Assembly (NCBI GenBank): GCA_001600455.1
Contig: BCKC01000011.1
Coordinates: 461,835 to 525,834 of the forward strand
Length of the DNA stretch: 64,000 nt
Direction: 5' to 3'
From: Endocalyx cinctus
Lineage: Eukaryota > Ascomycota > Sordariomycetes > Amphisphaeriales > Apiosporaceae
Shown piece by piece: positions 1-11,805 of this stretch (position 1 is its first letter; every line of letters starts with the position of its first letter). The translations under genes and the position numbers were made by a program. The notes under the pieces are model-generated. The model did no database searches, was not told the origin of the DNA, and saw only the letters and a program-made list of their open reading frames with translations.

Positions 1-352
1 CATTCAATCATGATCATCCCGTTTGTCCATCCGCCCATCCATGCATCCATCCATTCACTTAACCCGAAAGTCCCCCATTATTTCCTCCCATCTCCTTTCC
101 CTTTTCTCTCCCCCCCCCTATTGGTTTGACGACAGTAGCGACAGGGGAGAAAGAAGGAACATAATATAAAAAAAAGAAACAGAACCAAATGTCACACACG
201 ATTTATAATGATACAGAGTGAATGGAATCATTTACCACGCCGTAGGAACAAAAGCCGGAGAAAAAAAAGGGTTCAAAGAACACACGCAACCACAAAAGAA
301 ATATTGAGAAATTTCTCCCAAGGTTACTTCAGATCTTCAACCGCTCTCTCCC
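1..352. other. Intergenic left edge
   Basis: CT-rich and A-rich low-complexity DNA downstream of the first gene, including CATC-type short repeats near the start. I see no gene. It probably contains the 3' untranslated region of the minus-strand gene that follows. Confidence 0.5.
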
Positions 353-1663
353 TTACTCTTTCTCCTTCTTCTGCTTCTCCTTCTCATCCTGCTCCGGCAC
401 CACGTTCTCGTCTTTTTCCTCAAACGCGAACTTATCCGACACGACGACCTCCTTGGGGCTAGCCAAGGGGCTGTTGACGGCGAGGCCGCCGCCTCCGATG
501 CTGCCTACGACGCTACCGACGACGCTGCCGCTGATGCTGTCGGCCCGGCCATGTCCGAAGAACCCGCTGCGGACGCTCGCGCCGTCCCCGGCCATGCTCT
601 GCTTCCCCGCGTAGATGCTGTTGCGGTCGCCCGGCAGGGCCGGCGCGATCCCCGTCGTCGAGTAGATGCTGGTACGCTCGTTGCCGACGAGCCGAGACGT
701 CGACTGGTGCATTCCGGGAGTCGGAGGTATGTTGTCCCGCCCGCCGTCGATGTTGGCGCTGAGCACGCTGAGCGGTAACGACTCCCGACTGCCGCCCCAC
801 AGCGATGAGGGCGCGAGGGCGCGCACCGAGGCATCAGTGTCCATGGATCGCCGGCGTCGTCGCTTGCTGGACGAGGCGAGCGTGAGGATGGATGCGTTAT
901 CCGTAAGCAGGTTGTTGGCCGTGGCGGTGTTGTACGTGGTCGGATGGCCCGGTCCCGCGTGGGGGGCGAGATGGGGAGGGATGGCCGAGGCGGGCGTCGA
1001 AGGGAACGGCTGGCTGAACTGGATGGTTTGCGTATTGACGTTGTTGCCCGCGTGCGACGACTGCCCGTGGGTCGGGTTGCCGTTGAGGGCTCCGTGAGGA
1101 TTGATTGATTGTATCGTGGTGAGGGTGGTAGTTAAGGATCGTACTGATGGCGCCGGGGAGGAAAAGGTACTATCGCCGCCCTTGCGCGAGTCGATGCCTC
1201 CATTCGCTGTCCGGCTGGTTCCGGCTACGGACGAAGCCATGTGGGAGGGAGCGTGGATCGAATGTGTCGTCTCTATATCGGAAACGGTAGGGGCCATGGA
1301 TATGGCTCCGGCGGTGTGAGGGGCGTGCCCATCTGTGGATGATCTCGGCGAGATATGACTTTGGATTAAAGAGGGATTCGACGTCAGGCCGGTTCGGGCA
1401 GTAGAGAACGAAGGGTCACTATGCGGGCTTCGACAAGCGACGCCAATTCGGCCAGAGTGGGGATAAGGATTATTGTTTTTTGAGGGCTTCTTAGATCCTT
1501 TACGAAGGGTGTCGCGTTTGGAGGTGGCGGCATGATTGGGTTCGGTAGAAGAAGAAGAAGAAGTGTGTTTGAAGTTGGCTAGCTTCTTTACCCAATTCGT
1601 GAAGGGCTTCTTTCGACCGGCGGATTTCCCATTCACCTTGGCAAGTTGCACGGTGTCTGCCAT
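353..1663 (-). CDS. Conserved fungal basic, Ser/Thr-rich protein of unknown function
   Basis: Single-exon gene of 436 residues. The N-terminus is basic and looks conserved (MADTVQLAKVNGKSAGRKKP, then FTNWVKKLANFKH). A poly-Ser run follows at about residue 36, then a long Ser/Thr/Pro/His-rich disordered middle, an RRRRR cluster near residue 270, Gly/Val-rich repeats near residue 385, and a Glu/Lys-rich tail ending EKEKQKKEKE. There is no signal peptide, membrane segment or enzyme motif. The start is chosen because the conserved-looking basic block follows directly. Its function is not recognised. Composition suggests a disordered regulatory or scaffold protein, which is inference. It is transcribed away from MLH3. 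Confidence 0.75.
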   Translation of the reverse strand: MADTVQLAKVNGKSAGRKKPFTNWVKKLANFKHTSSSSSTEPNHAATSKRDTLRKGSKKPSKNNNPYPHSGRIGVACRSPHSDPSFSTARTGLTSNPSLIQSHISPRSSTDGHAPHTAGAISMAPTVSDIETTHSIHAPSHMASSVAGTSRTANGGIDSRKGGDSTFSSPAPSVRSLTTTLTTIQSINPHGALNGNPTHGQSSHAGNNVNTQTIQFSQPFPSTPASAIPPHLAPHAGPGHPTTYNTATANNLLTDNASILTLASSSKRRRRRSMDTDASVRALAPSSLWGGSRESLPLSVLSANIDGGRDNIPPTPGMHQSTSRLVGNERTSIYSTTGIAPALPGDRNSIYAGKQSMAGDGASVRSGFFGHGRADSISGSVVGSVVGSIGGGGLAVNSPLASPKEVVVSDKFAFEEKDENVVPEQDEKEKQKKEKE

Positions 1664-2464
1664 GATGTATCGATCGTGTCTATCACGAAAAATAAGTATT
1701 AGAGAAAAAGTGTGAATGATGTGACTGTTTCGCGCGACAAATAGGGTTGGTTAAGAGATATGCGCGTATGTTGTTAAACCGAAGTTGGGGTTGGGGTTGG
1801 GTTAGATAGGTTAGGTGATGACGATGTAAAAGAGTAGCGTAGCAGTTCTACCAGGGGAAGAAGTAAGCGCGAAAACAACACACATACATCAATAAGAAAG
1901 GTATTTTGATAAGATCTAAAGATTAGACAAGGAATCAAACGAGAATAGAAGAGGGGAAAGAGAAGAAGAAAGGATTGAGGCTTCGTTTGGAAAAATGCAA
2001 CTAGACAGAAAGTGAGTTGAGCTGGTGAGGTAAGGTGAGAGGTGTGACGAAATAAATTACTATTCAGTGGCAGATTAGGAAAGAAAAAGGTGGGTAAATG
2101 TTCTATATAAGTTAATGATTGGTACCTTAGCATACTCTAGGATACTCTAGAATAGGCTAGGTTAGGCCAAGGTAATACCTAATAAGGCTACTAAAACATG
2201 CCAAGATCAGGTACCTACACACTACACTTGTAGTCACTGAGCAGCCTGAATAAATAAGGTATTAAATCGGCGAATAGGTACATTGATGAGCCACAATTAC
2301 CATCATCAAGGGACTTAATGGAGTTCAATGTAACCCCGAACTTTTATCATCTTCTATTTTGCATCTTCTATCTTTCTCCATCTTTATCTATTCTCATTAT
2401 CAGTTTCAATCTTCTAAGATGATTAAAAAATAATAATAATTGACTAGATTAATTAAATTCGGCA
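1664..2464. other. Divergent intergenic region before MLH3
   Basis: AT-rich spacer between two divergent genes. It has a GT-rich patch of TTGGGG-like units near 1788-1805 and several TAGGTACC-type words near 2120-2215. A 119-codon minus-strand reading frame at 1774-2133 is Phe/Leu/Ser-rich and does not look coding. Promoters of both neighbours must lie here. Confidence 0.5.
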
Positions 2465-5450
2465 ATGTCCGCATCTATTCGACAATTACCTGATGAAGTA
2501 GTTGCCCAGATCAAATCATCTGTCGCCATTACTTCTTTGAACGGTACCGTCATTGCTTTGGTCAAGAACTCTCTCGACGCTGGTGCTACTAAAATTAACA
2601 TATCCCTTGACTACGGAAGAGGAAATTGTTCGGTAGAAGATGATGGGTTAGGGATACCCCCTACAGAATTCAGTACAGATGGAGGGTTAGGTAGATTGTA
2701 TTGTAAGCAGATATATACCTTACATATATTCTTAATCACATACTGCATTCATATGCCGGTGTTAACTCATTTTTCTCCCAGATACTTCCAAGTTCCCACC
2801 TAGACCTAATACTCATGGAAAACATGGCTCTTTCATAGCACCCTTGGCTTCTCTTTCCCTATTATCTATTACTTCTCATCATCATAAATTTCACTCACAT
2901 AATTCCATCAAGATCCATAACTCCCATGTCTTGACTAGAGATATACCCTCGCTTCCAGAGCAGAGATTCCTCGGTTTCCCTCACGGTACACGTGTAACTG
3001 TACGAGATCTTTTTGGCTCTATGCCCGTCAGAGTGAAACAAAGAGCCCTCGATGTTGACAAGGGTACTGGCTCTAGAGACTGGGAAAGACTAAAACGTAG
3101 CCTGGTCGCTTTGCTTCTAGCCTGGCCTCATCCTGTTTCCTTAAACGTTCGCCATGCCGTAAATCATTGGAAGTATTCTTTGAGAACCAATGGAAATATT
3201 CGTAATGAATCGGAGACGAACCGTGGGAATCTTGAAATTACATCTAGGGTTTCAAGTCTGATATATCAAGCCCAACTTTTTGACGACAGAGACCCCCAAA
3301 ACTGGGTGCCGCTCCGTGCCTCGGCCGGTCAATTTTCAATTTTTGGCGCTGTTTCCCTAACTCCTGTTGCCACTAAGCATATGCAATTCATAAGTTTAGG
3401 AGTTGAGCCAATATATAATGAGCATGGCACCAATGTTCTTTACGAAGAGATGAACGCGGTATTTGTCAACTCGGCCTTCGGCGTCGAGGAACATGTCCAC
3501 GAGCTCGAAGATGGCAATGAGCAAAAAGAAGATAGACGGTATAAAATGGATGGTTTCACCAACCAAGAACTAAAGGCACGAAAAGGTCTTGACCGTTGGC
3601 CCATGTTCTACTTTAAGATCAATATCAATGATCATAACCCATCACGAGTAGTGATGTCCGATGCAGACGATTTCTTTGCTGACCGTCGGGGAAATTTACA
3701 GACTATCATCAACATTCTCGAAGCCGTAGTATACGAATTCTTAAAAAAGCACAATTTTCGACCCAGACATACCTATCGTCATAAACAATATACTTTCAGG
3801 CAAAACAACATGGATAGTATCACTTCGAAATCGGCGCGGTCAAGTTCGACTTCAAGGTCAGGTTCAGCTCCGGATAAGTCCAATTCACGTGACCGCCATC
3901 GGTTGCAAAGGAGCCATTCCCATCAAGAAAAAAGTCCATCTTTACGAGCCGAATCCCCTTTCCATTTGTGGACGCGCGTTAAAGCAGGGCAGCCTCAACA
4001 GACCTTACCATGTAGAAAAAGAACCGGGATGGCGGAAAACAAAACAGCAAGCATATCTACTTCGAGCACTCCAATTCCGGTCGTTGACAATGCTCTGCCT
4101 TTACTAGCCTCAGATGGCCATCTTTTACGCGCGCCTTTTAATGACGATCCAGAATTTGACATAGACCCAAAGAGTAAAGCATCGTCACAAACGGAGACAA
4201 ATCAACAGGAAAGGGCAGAACAAGACGAGCAAATACTATGGACCAATCCTATCACTGCTAAAACTTCGATCATCAATGCGAGAACGGGGTTCGTAATGGG
4301 GCCTTTGTCAGGATCGGCGACCGCTGAATCTGCGAGCAGAAGACCTCACTCCTTGCCGAGAACGAAAATCCGCCTACCAACGAGACAAGATGTAAAGGTA
4401 GGAGAGAGTAAGTGGGTGAATGATTTGCTGTCGTCTTGGAAAAACCCTGTGTTCGAGCCAGCTGAGCCTCCTATTCCCGCGGCTTTCGGTGGATCTGATA
4501 CATTGGAAAATTGGTCTCATTTGCATAATGCACCCTGTAACTCTTCCGCTGTTCTGAATAGTATTCAGGGACGGATATCCAAGCAATCGCTGAAAAATGC
4601 AGAGTTCATCTCTCAAGTTGATCGAAAATTCATATTCGCCAAGGTTCCATTGTTGATACCAGATTCTGTATCAGCCATACCAAAAGGTCATCCCGCTTCG
4701 TTGCTCATCATCATTGATCAGCATGCAGCGGATGAACGATGTCGGGTTGAGGGGTTGATGAAAGACTATTTCATACCACCGAGCGACGCCGAGACACAAC
4801 AGAAGGGGGTATCGGAGGGAGAACTTACTCTGACTAAAATAAAAGCTCAAACAGAGAGATTAGAAAAACCGATCAAATTCGAGATCTCAGCTCGAGAAGT
4901 ATTACCTCTAGAGCAGGCGCAGGCGTACTTCAGACACTGGGGGGTAGAGTATGAATTATCGCCAAATATTGCGTCACAAACTAGCCGTGCGGTGCAACAA
5001 CTGAAAGTGACCAAATTACCACCAAGCATAACTGAAAAATGCCGCACAGATCCGCGACTTTTGATCGAGTTGCTAAGAAAAGAGGCCTGGCGGCTCGATG
5101 AACGTGGGCATAACAGTACACAAGAAGCCCGATATCTTCCGCATGCTGACGAGGCCGAGCTGCATTGGCTAGCCAAGTTTCACGAGTGTCCGCAAGGTAT
5201 CTTGGACATGATAAATTCCAGAGCGTGCCGCAGCTCGATCATGTTCAATGACCTCCTGTCTGAAGAAGAGTGTATTGGTCTAGTTAAGCGTCTCGCTGCC
5301 TGTGCTCTCCCATTTCAGTGCGCGCATGGTAGACCGTCTATGGTGCCGCTGGTTGACTTGGGTCATAGTTTTTATACTTCGGCGGATGGAGAGGAACCGA
5401 AAGGTACTTTTGGACAGGCGTTTAAGAAATGGAAGACTGGAGTGAAATGA
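2465..5450 (+). CDS. MLH3: DNA mismatch repair/meiotic recombination protein MLH3 (MutL family)
   Basis: Two exons, 2465-2702 and 2782-5450, joined over a 79-bp intron (GTAAGC donor, CAG acceptor), give 968 residues. The N-terminal GHKL ATPase has NSLDAGA (about 35-41) and DDGLGI (about 59-64); the join restores GGLGRLYYTSKF followed by HGKHGSF. The C-terminal domain carries the MutL endonuclease motif DQHAADER starting near residue 725, followed by a conserved ACR, C-H-GRP and a closing aromatic tail. The motif set and the poorly conserved middle fit MLH3 rather than MLH1 or PMS1. In the family it pairs with MLH1 to nick DNA in meiotic crossover formation and to correct insertion/deletion loops. 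The gene looks intact and reads towards VPS11 on the same strand. Confidence 0.93.
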
Positions 5451-5843
5451 AAATAGTTTAGATACGAGGCTACGAATATAATGCCGCGGAATGTTCAGCA
5501 TATTTTACATCTTTTACACATATTATCAAGATACCCATAATATATCAAATAAATTCTTTCACTATGAAATAACTTTTTTCTTGTACGGAGTACTTCCCAG
5601 AAGAGTGACCCCTTTCTACCCCTTTAGATAAGTAGATACTGAATTAGCCACTTGTGCCACACAGTGCGAATTACGCCACATTAGGTACCCATCTGCCCAT
5701 CACATGAAGCTCCTAGGTGATGCTTGGCAAGACTAGCTGTGACGTCTGCCCCCAAGGCTTCAATCAAACAAAGCTTACTTAACCTGCAAAAAGATGCACA
5801 TATAAGTATTTGAGTAGTCGTCGCATATTTTCGATCGTGTACT
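5451..5843. other. Intergenic MLH3-VPS11
   Basis: Spacer of about 0.4 kb holding the MLH3 3' end and the VPS11 promoter. It contains one exact copy of the palindrome-like word TACGGAGTAC at 5584-5593 (see findings). No other feature was seen. Confidence 0.5.
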
Positions 5844-8800
5844 ATGGCTTTGCTTTTGGTAAGTTATATACGAGTGATTTCATGTCTAATTTCCTCTCGC
5901 TAACTGTTTGCTTGCTCTTTCACAGTGGAAAGCATTCGACTTCTTCGAGGTCAGCCAGGTCAAGTTCGGCGACGACGAGACGCGATCCTTCTTCGAGAAT
6001 AACGAGATATCGAGCGTATGTTCCGGTTCCGACAGTCTATTCCTCGGGAGCGATAATGGATACGTGCGCATCATCGGTCCCAGCTGGAAAGTCCTCCGGA
6101 GCTTCCACGCACACGAGACAGGTCGCATTACCCATATGCGCCAAGTAGAAGGGACGAGTCTGTTGGTTACTATATCGGTACGGAACGATGTCGAATCTGG
6201 TTGTGTTAGGCTCGGATATATAAGAGCTGACTTTTGAAAATCACAGGAGGACCTGAGCAGCGAACCGGTGCTGAAAGTTTGGGCGTTGGATAAACCGGTT
6301 AAGAAGACGGGATTACCCACATGCTTGAGCACGCTGAATATCAATAATGGAAGAAAACAATTTCCGGTAAGTCGCATAAATAAATATGGCCATAAAAAGT
6401 TATCTTGGGCATGTATGAGTGGACACTGATTTACGATTCATCAGATTTCTGCTTTCACCGCTGTAGATGATCTATCCCAGTTGGCCGTTGGCTTTGCGAA
6501 TGGTGCGGTAACCGTAATCCGCGGCGATCTTATACACGACCGAGGCACCAAACAACGAGTCGTATACGAATCGGAAGAACCAGTCACCGGAGTCGAATTC
6601 GTTGCAGATTCACGATTTACTACGTTATTCGTTGCTACCACGTCGAAACTAATGAAGCTTATCATCGTTGGTAAGGGTCAGGGGCAACCACCGAGAACGG
6701 TCGAGGATTCTGGATGCGCGGCTGGCTGTATAACCGTGAACAAGAAAACGGGAGATATCATCGTAGTTCGGGAAGACGCCGTTTACTATTATACCCAAGA
6801 TGGGCGAGGCTTGTGCTTTGCTAACGACGGAGCAACCAACATGGTCGCGACGTACCAAGACTATGTCGCCCTAGTCGCACCTCCTGCTAGCTCGAGAAAT
6901 GCGGATGCAGATAATATAAGAAGACGGTTCGGCGGAGCAAGTGCGGAGTCTCTATTTAACGCTGCTACTTTCACTATGGTAGACCCGGCCTTGCAGATTG
7001 TTGCACACTCCGAGTCCCTCATCGCTCAAGTCAAGGCCATATTTCAAATCTGGGGAGACTTGTTTGTACTAATGCAAGATGGCAAGGTAAGGTTTCCATG
7101 GCATGATCGGAGTTCCGATGGTTTATTAACAAGCTTCAGATCAACCGTTACCACGAAAAATCGCTACAACAGAGGCTGGAGCTCCTATACCAACGAAACT
7201 TATTCCCCCTCGCCATTAACCTAGCTCAAAAGTCCGGCATGGACGCACAGCAACAAAACGTGATATATCGGAAATACGGAGACCACCTATACCAGAAGGG
7301 TGACTACGACAGTGCTATGTCTCAATATATTAAAGCTATCGATAGCACAGAGCCATCACAAGTGATCAGAAAGTTTTTGGATACCCAAAGAATACACAAC
7401 CTCATTGAGTATCTCGAAGAACTTCACGAACACCACAAGGCCACGGCAGACCACACAACATTACTACTTAACTGTTACGCAAAACTGAAAGATGTCGAGA
7501 AACTTGAAAAGTTTATCAAGTCCGAAGGGGACCTCAAATTTGATATCGACACGGCCATTATGATGTGTAGGCAGGGCGGTTACTATGACCAAGCAGCATA
7601 TCTAGCAACTAAACATGGCGAGAATGACTTGGTCGTGGATATCTTGATCGAGGATTCGAAAAATTATTCTGAGGCCCTTGATTTTATCTGGCATTTGGAA
7701 GCCGAGACGGTTCGTGAGACCCTCCCTATGAAATTGTGGCTAGAACTAATTTGATATAGGCATATCCTTGCTTGATGAAGTATGCCCGAGTACTTCTTGA
7801 GCATTGCCCAGAAGATACCACAAAAATATTTATCGATTATTATACGGGTCAATACAAGCCGAAGGTACACTTGATACCAGTGGAAGAGACGCCGATAAGC
7901 TCCGGAGGTGGCCTTGCAGCCGGAGCCGCAAGTGCTGTACAGAACCTGACGAGCTTGCTGCCTTTGCCATATATGAATACCTCGGCGGTTCCCACCCCGA
8001 CGGCACAAGGAGTAGACCGGCCTACTGTTAGCGACTCGACGGCCATAATAGAACCCGACACAGACGTGGATCAAAAATATACAGCTCCCCCGCCTAGAAT
8101 CGCATTTTCATCCTTTATCGATCACCCAGATGAGTTTATCATCTTCCTCGAGGCTTGTTTAAAAGACAAGTTTCTCAAAGATACGGATAAATCTGATATT
8201 TATACGACTCTATTCGAGATGTACCTGCACAAGGCAAGCGGGAGGAAAGGAGTTCAGAGAGAAGAGTGGGAGCTGAAGGCGAAGAAATTAATCGAAGGTC
8301 GTGATAACAGTATACCAATTGAAAACTCGAACGTTCTCTTGCTCTCTCATCTGTCCGACTTCCGCGACGGCACAACGCTTGTTAAGGAAAAGTCAGGCCT
8401 CTTAGAAGATATCTTCCGGTCCTATACTTCGGCGCGAGATACGCGCGGGGCTATCAAAGCACTCCGGAAATACGGACCCGACGAGCCGCGGCTTTACCCG
8501 GCCGCGCTTGCGTACTTCACCTCAGATCCGCGTGTTCTAGACGAGGCCGGACCCGAGGAATTAGCGGCGGTGCTGAAGAAGATCGACGAGGAGGGTCTCA
8601 TGGCCCCCTTGCAGGTAATCCAGACGCTAGGCGCCAACGCCGTCGCGACCATGGGCCTGATAAAACCTTACCTTGAGGAAACGATCACGAGGGAACGCAA
8701 AGAAATCGCGGTCAACAGGCGACAGATGACGTCGTTCCGGAAGGAGACGGAGCTCAAGCGGCAAGAAATCGCCGAGCTCGAGAGCAAGCCGGCCTTCTTC

Positions 8801-9124
8801 CAGCCCCAGAGATGTCCCGGCTGCGGCGGCGCTCTAGATTTGCCCGTGGTGCACTTCATGTGCAAGCACAGCTTCCACCAGCGGTGCCTCAAGCAGTCGG
8901 ACGGCCAGGAAGGTCAGGAGACGGAATGCCCCGTCTGCGCGGCGAATAACGCGGCGGTGCGGGCGATGAAGCGCAGCCAGGACGAGAGGGCCGATAGGCA
9001 TGATTTGTTCCGCGACGCGCTCGAGAGGGCCGGGAACGGTGCCAAGGGCGAGGAGAGGTTCAAGACGGTCGCTCAGTGGTTCGGTCAGGGGGTTATGGGT
9101 GCTGGTATGGGCGGTGAGCAGTGA
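5844..9124 (+). CDS. VPS11: Vacuolar protein sorting-associated protein 11 (VPS11/PEP5), HOPS/CORVET core subunit with RING finger
   Basis: Six exons: 5844-5858, 5926-6177, 6247-6366, 6445-7086, 7140-7709 and 7760-9124, giving 987 residues. Exon 1 is only 15 nt (MALLL) and leads into WKAFDFFEVSQVKF, the expected VPS11 N-terminus. A beta-propeller-like region fills roughly residues 1-370, an alpha-solenoid with clathrin-repeat character follows (for example LDFIWHLEAET joined to AYPCLMKYARVLL), and a C-terminal RING of the C-x2-C...H-x2-H/C-x2-C type begins near residue 885 (CPGCGG, CKHSFHQRC, CPVC). VPS11 scaffolds the tethering complexes for endosome and vacuole fusion; its RING is a reported ubiquitin-ligase module. 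The last intron uses a weak donor, GTTCGT, but only that choice keeps frame and homology. The 3' 700 nt are much more GC-rich than the rest. Confidence 0.93.
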
Positions 9125-9516
9125 GTGGTTTAATAGGATGAACGTGTAGATAGTTGGGTAAAGAAAGATGCAAGATTTAGTACAATATTAGCATGTCAGT
9201 ATTTGATAGATATATCCTCCGTATATGCTTCTGTTTTCTTTTTGAAGGTTAGATAGATAAATGTCTTGTATCTCATACCTTCACGCAGCGATGTGCAGAC
9301 TATCGTGAGCATAGTGAGAAGATCTATATCCCTATATATTTATAAGCAAACTGTAGAGCAACAACATATATAATTCTGCAGGTGTCTAAATTCTATTCTA
9401 TTATTATAGATCTCAATTCTTGGGCCTTCTTCTCCTCAATTTATTATACAAGATTATAAATACGTCAGTATTCATACAAGTCTGTTGATACATAATATTC
9501 TGATTTTCCCCACCCA
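9125..9516. other. Convergent 3' spacer
   Basis: AT-rich spacer between the convergent VPS11 and lipoate ligase genes, with runs of TATA-like sequence. It probably contains only the two 3' untranslated regions. Confidence 0.5.
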
Positions 9517-10791
9517 TCATTTCCCAACTCCAAACAACCCATTCATCCAATCACCTAATATCTGCCGTCCATCATTCATCACCTTCCCCCAATCCCGAAT
9601 CTCGTGCAAGAGTAAGCCGTCGACGTCTTTCTCCCCTCCCGAGGAAGAAAACACTTCCGACCCGTGATCACCCCCGACCTCGACGACGCGACCGTGCCGC
9701 ACCGTCATTTTCAAGTCTATTTCTTCCGTCCCCTCGCCGGAAGGAGGAGGAGGAGCGGGTCTAGGACGCGGATCATCCGCGGTAGGCAACGTGGAGAAGG
9801 TAAACTGCGGCGTCTGCCCGTAGATCCAATCGAGGGATCTTAGCTCGTCGTAGCCCCTTTTGAGGTCAGGGAGGTCGTCTAGGAGCAAGAGAGCTCGTTC
9901 CGACGTGATGATCTCTGATTTTATAGATGGCGTACCGGAGGCGTACATGGCTTCGAATTCGGATACGACGTTTTGATTGAAATCTTCTTTTATTTTGTTG
10001 GGTGTAGTAGGAGCGGATGACGAGGACGGGGATGAAGAAGAAGAAGAAGGGAAAATATTCCGAACGGGCGACCGCACGCTCGCTACGCCTCGACCGAGGA
10101 TATAGGACGCCGCGGGCGAGCGGAGGAAAGACCCGATGGATGGCAGGTTAGGCGACGAGAGGAGGCAAGTGCCGTGATGCAGGGATCGCTGCCTCGTAAG
10201 CTTATACGCCGACCCGGAGACCTTGAACGTTCTATCTTCCCCCTCCTCCGACTCGCAATCCAGCACGATATCGTGCCTCTCGTTCACCCTGACCCCCCTC
10301 ACGCCCATCCGATCCCGCAGCGCCCTGACGACCATCTCGGCGTGCCTGTCCCGATCGAACACTTCCGGCGGACACAGCACGCTCCAGTTGACGTTCCCTT
10401 CGTCGTGAAATACGGCGCCGCCGCCGCTCCGCCTTCGGACGAGGTGGATCTTCCCCGCCGGCCCCGGCCCCCGCCCGGGCCCTCGTAACGAGGAGAGGTT
10501 CGCTTCCGTCCAGGGGTTCTGGTTCCGTCCTACGACGACGCTGGGCTCGTTGGCGTACAGGAAAAGCACGTGCGACGAAGGGGACGATTTTTGGAGCAGG
10601 AAGTGCTCGAGCGAGAGGTTGAGGTACGGGTCGGTCGCCTGGGAGACGTAGATCTGGACCGGTTGGGAGAGGCGCGAGGGGGTGAAGTTTCTGCGCTGGG
10701 TATTATGCACCGACGCGGGTGTTATGAATCCTCGCGCTCCTGTTCCGTGCGCTATACGGAGAGAGATCCTGAGAGGGGAGGATGTCGCCAT
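9517..10791 (-). CDS. AIM22: Lipoate-protein ligase A-like protein (AIM22/LIP3 family), mitochondrial
   Basis: Single exon, 424 residues. The first ~40 residues are rich in Ser/Arg and lack acids, like a mitochondrial presequence. The ligase fold follows: QATDPYLNLSLEHFLL at about 51-66, the family motif RRRSGGGAVFHD at 119-130, and the lipoate-binding KVSGSAYK at 190-197 followed by HHGT at 205-208. The family attaches or transfers lipoate to E2 subunits of 2-oxoacid dehydrogenases and to glycine cleavage H protein. A Ser/Pro-rich insert near residue 250 and a Pro-rich stretch near residue 355 look lineage-specific. The gene overlaps no neighbour. Confidence 0.9.
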   Translation of the reverse strand: MATSSPLRISLRIAHGTGARGFITPASVHNTQRRNFTPSRLSQPVQIYVSQATDPYLNLSLEHFLLQKSSPSSHVLFLYANEPSVVVGRNQNPWTEANLSSLRGPGRGPGPAGKIHLVRRRSGGGAVFHDEGNVNWSVLCPPEVFDRDRHAEMVVRALRDRMGVRGVRVNERHDIVLDCESEEGEDRTFKVSGSAYKLTRQRSLHHGTCLLSSPNLPSIGSFLRSPAASYILGRGVASVRSPVRNIFPSSSSSSPSSSSAPTTPNKIKEDFNQNVVSEFEAMYASGTPSIKSEIITSERALLLLDDLPDLKRGYDELRSLDWIYGQTPQFTFSTLPTADDPRPRPAPPPPSGEGTEEIDLKMTVRHGRVVEVGGDHGSEVFSSSGGEKDVDGLLLHEIRDWGKVMNDGRQILGDWMNGLFGVGK

Positions 10792-11397
10792 GGTGTATCT
10801 AAGATGGTTTTTGATCGTTCCCTTTGCTGGGTGGCATAATAGGGAAGTAGGTAAATAAACGAAGAGTTTTATACTATATATCCGGTTTTATATTTTATAT
10901 ATATATCTTTCGTATGATTTGTAGTTCAGTATAAATAATTCATGCGTTGTTTTACCCCTTTCATCTATTCTATTATCTTCATCTCACAGCTCACAGCTCA
11001 CAGCTCCCAGCTCACAGCTCATACTAAATATGGTGAGCTACGGAGTAGTTGATGAGATGAGATGAAATATGCATCAACCGAAGAGAGATCTGTATTGTTC
11101 AAATAAGCAAGTATTAAGCTAAAAAGATAATATGTCTTAAAACGTGCACTGGGGAACGAGCGCCGAATCGGAGGGTGGACCCCTAAAAATCAGTACACTA
11201 CACTACGCTGGACTTTTAGTGGGCTAGCGGGGTACTACCCTCAAATTCCTTTATAGTGGGAGCGCCATGGAGGGGCACCCGACGTCACCTATCAGCCATT
11301 CCAGTACTTTTATATGATTTTTCCCACGATCGACTCAAGTTAATTTAGAGTACTATGTAGTGCTGGTGAATCCCACAGCGCAGTTGTAACCTGTATC
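10792..11397. other. Intergenic upstream of lipoate ligase
   Basis: Holds the lipoate ligase promoter, a heptamer tandem repeat at 10983-11021 and an exact TACGGAGTA at 11039-11047. No gene is supported in this part. Confidence 0.5.
10983..11021. repeat. Heptamer tandem repeat (CTCACAG)5
   Basis: Five consecutive 7-nt units CTCACAG, the fourth carrying one substitution (CTCCCAG), followed by a partial unit. It lies about 200 bp upstream of the lipoate ligase start. Confidence 0.9.
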
Positions 11398-11805
11398 ATG
11401 GATGAGTGCCCTCCAAGCATGACGCCCACCGTAGACGATATTTAATTTCAGCTTAACCGTAGGCGCTCCTCGCAAAGCCCCACCTTACCCACCACAACCA
11501 CTACCCACCCAGCCGCCCACGCTGTGATACAAAGCTTTTTCGGGGAGAACCTGAAATTATTCCAGCTGGTCGATACCATTGACTGCGAGGCTGTGGGTAA
11601 GTTTTAACCGGTGCGTCGTTCAAACGACTAGTTTCGTCCCTTTTGTACGACCACACGGCAAGACTTAAAGGAGGACAGCACTGGCGGAGTAGTACTATGC
11701 GCTACTCGGAGCGTGCCATACGAATTGGGTGAACCTTGTTTCAACAAGCTAGAAGTCGAACACCGTCTATGCTATGATAAGTATACCGGCGACGTAGTCG
11801 TTTAA
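11398..11805 (+). pseudogene. Possible decayed or unannotated small gene
   Basis: An ATG at 11398 starts 15 codons (MDECPPSMTPTVDDI) and meets TAA at 11443-11445, but the same frame then stays open and protein-like to about 11596, including a stretch reading FFGENLKLFQLVDTIDCEAV. A good donor GTAAGT sits at 11597-11602. With an acceptor at 11661-11662 the frame continues (LKEDSTGGVVLCATRSVPYE and on) to TAA at 11803-11805. With the alternative acceptor TAG at 11630-11632 a different open tail results. I do not recognise the product. It may be a relic with one nonsense codon, a real small gene with a different first exon, or chance. Confidence 0.25.

Noticed and set aside
1785..1815. TTGGGG-like units resembling telomere repeats
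   Set aside because: Only three or four irregular units, not the TTAGGG of filamentous fungi, and flanked by normal genes.
1774..2133. Minus-strand 119-codon frame between the first two genes
   Set aside because: Composition is Phe/Leu/Ser-rich from AT- and GA-tracts, no domain, and it lies in a promoter region.
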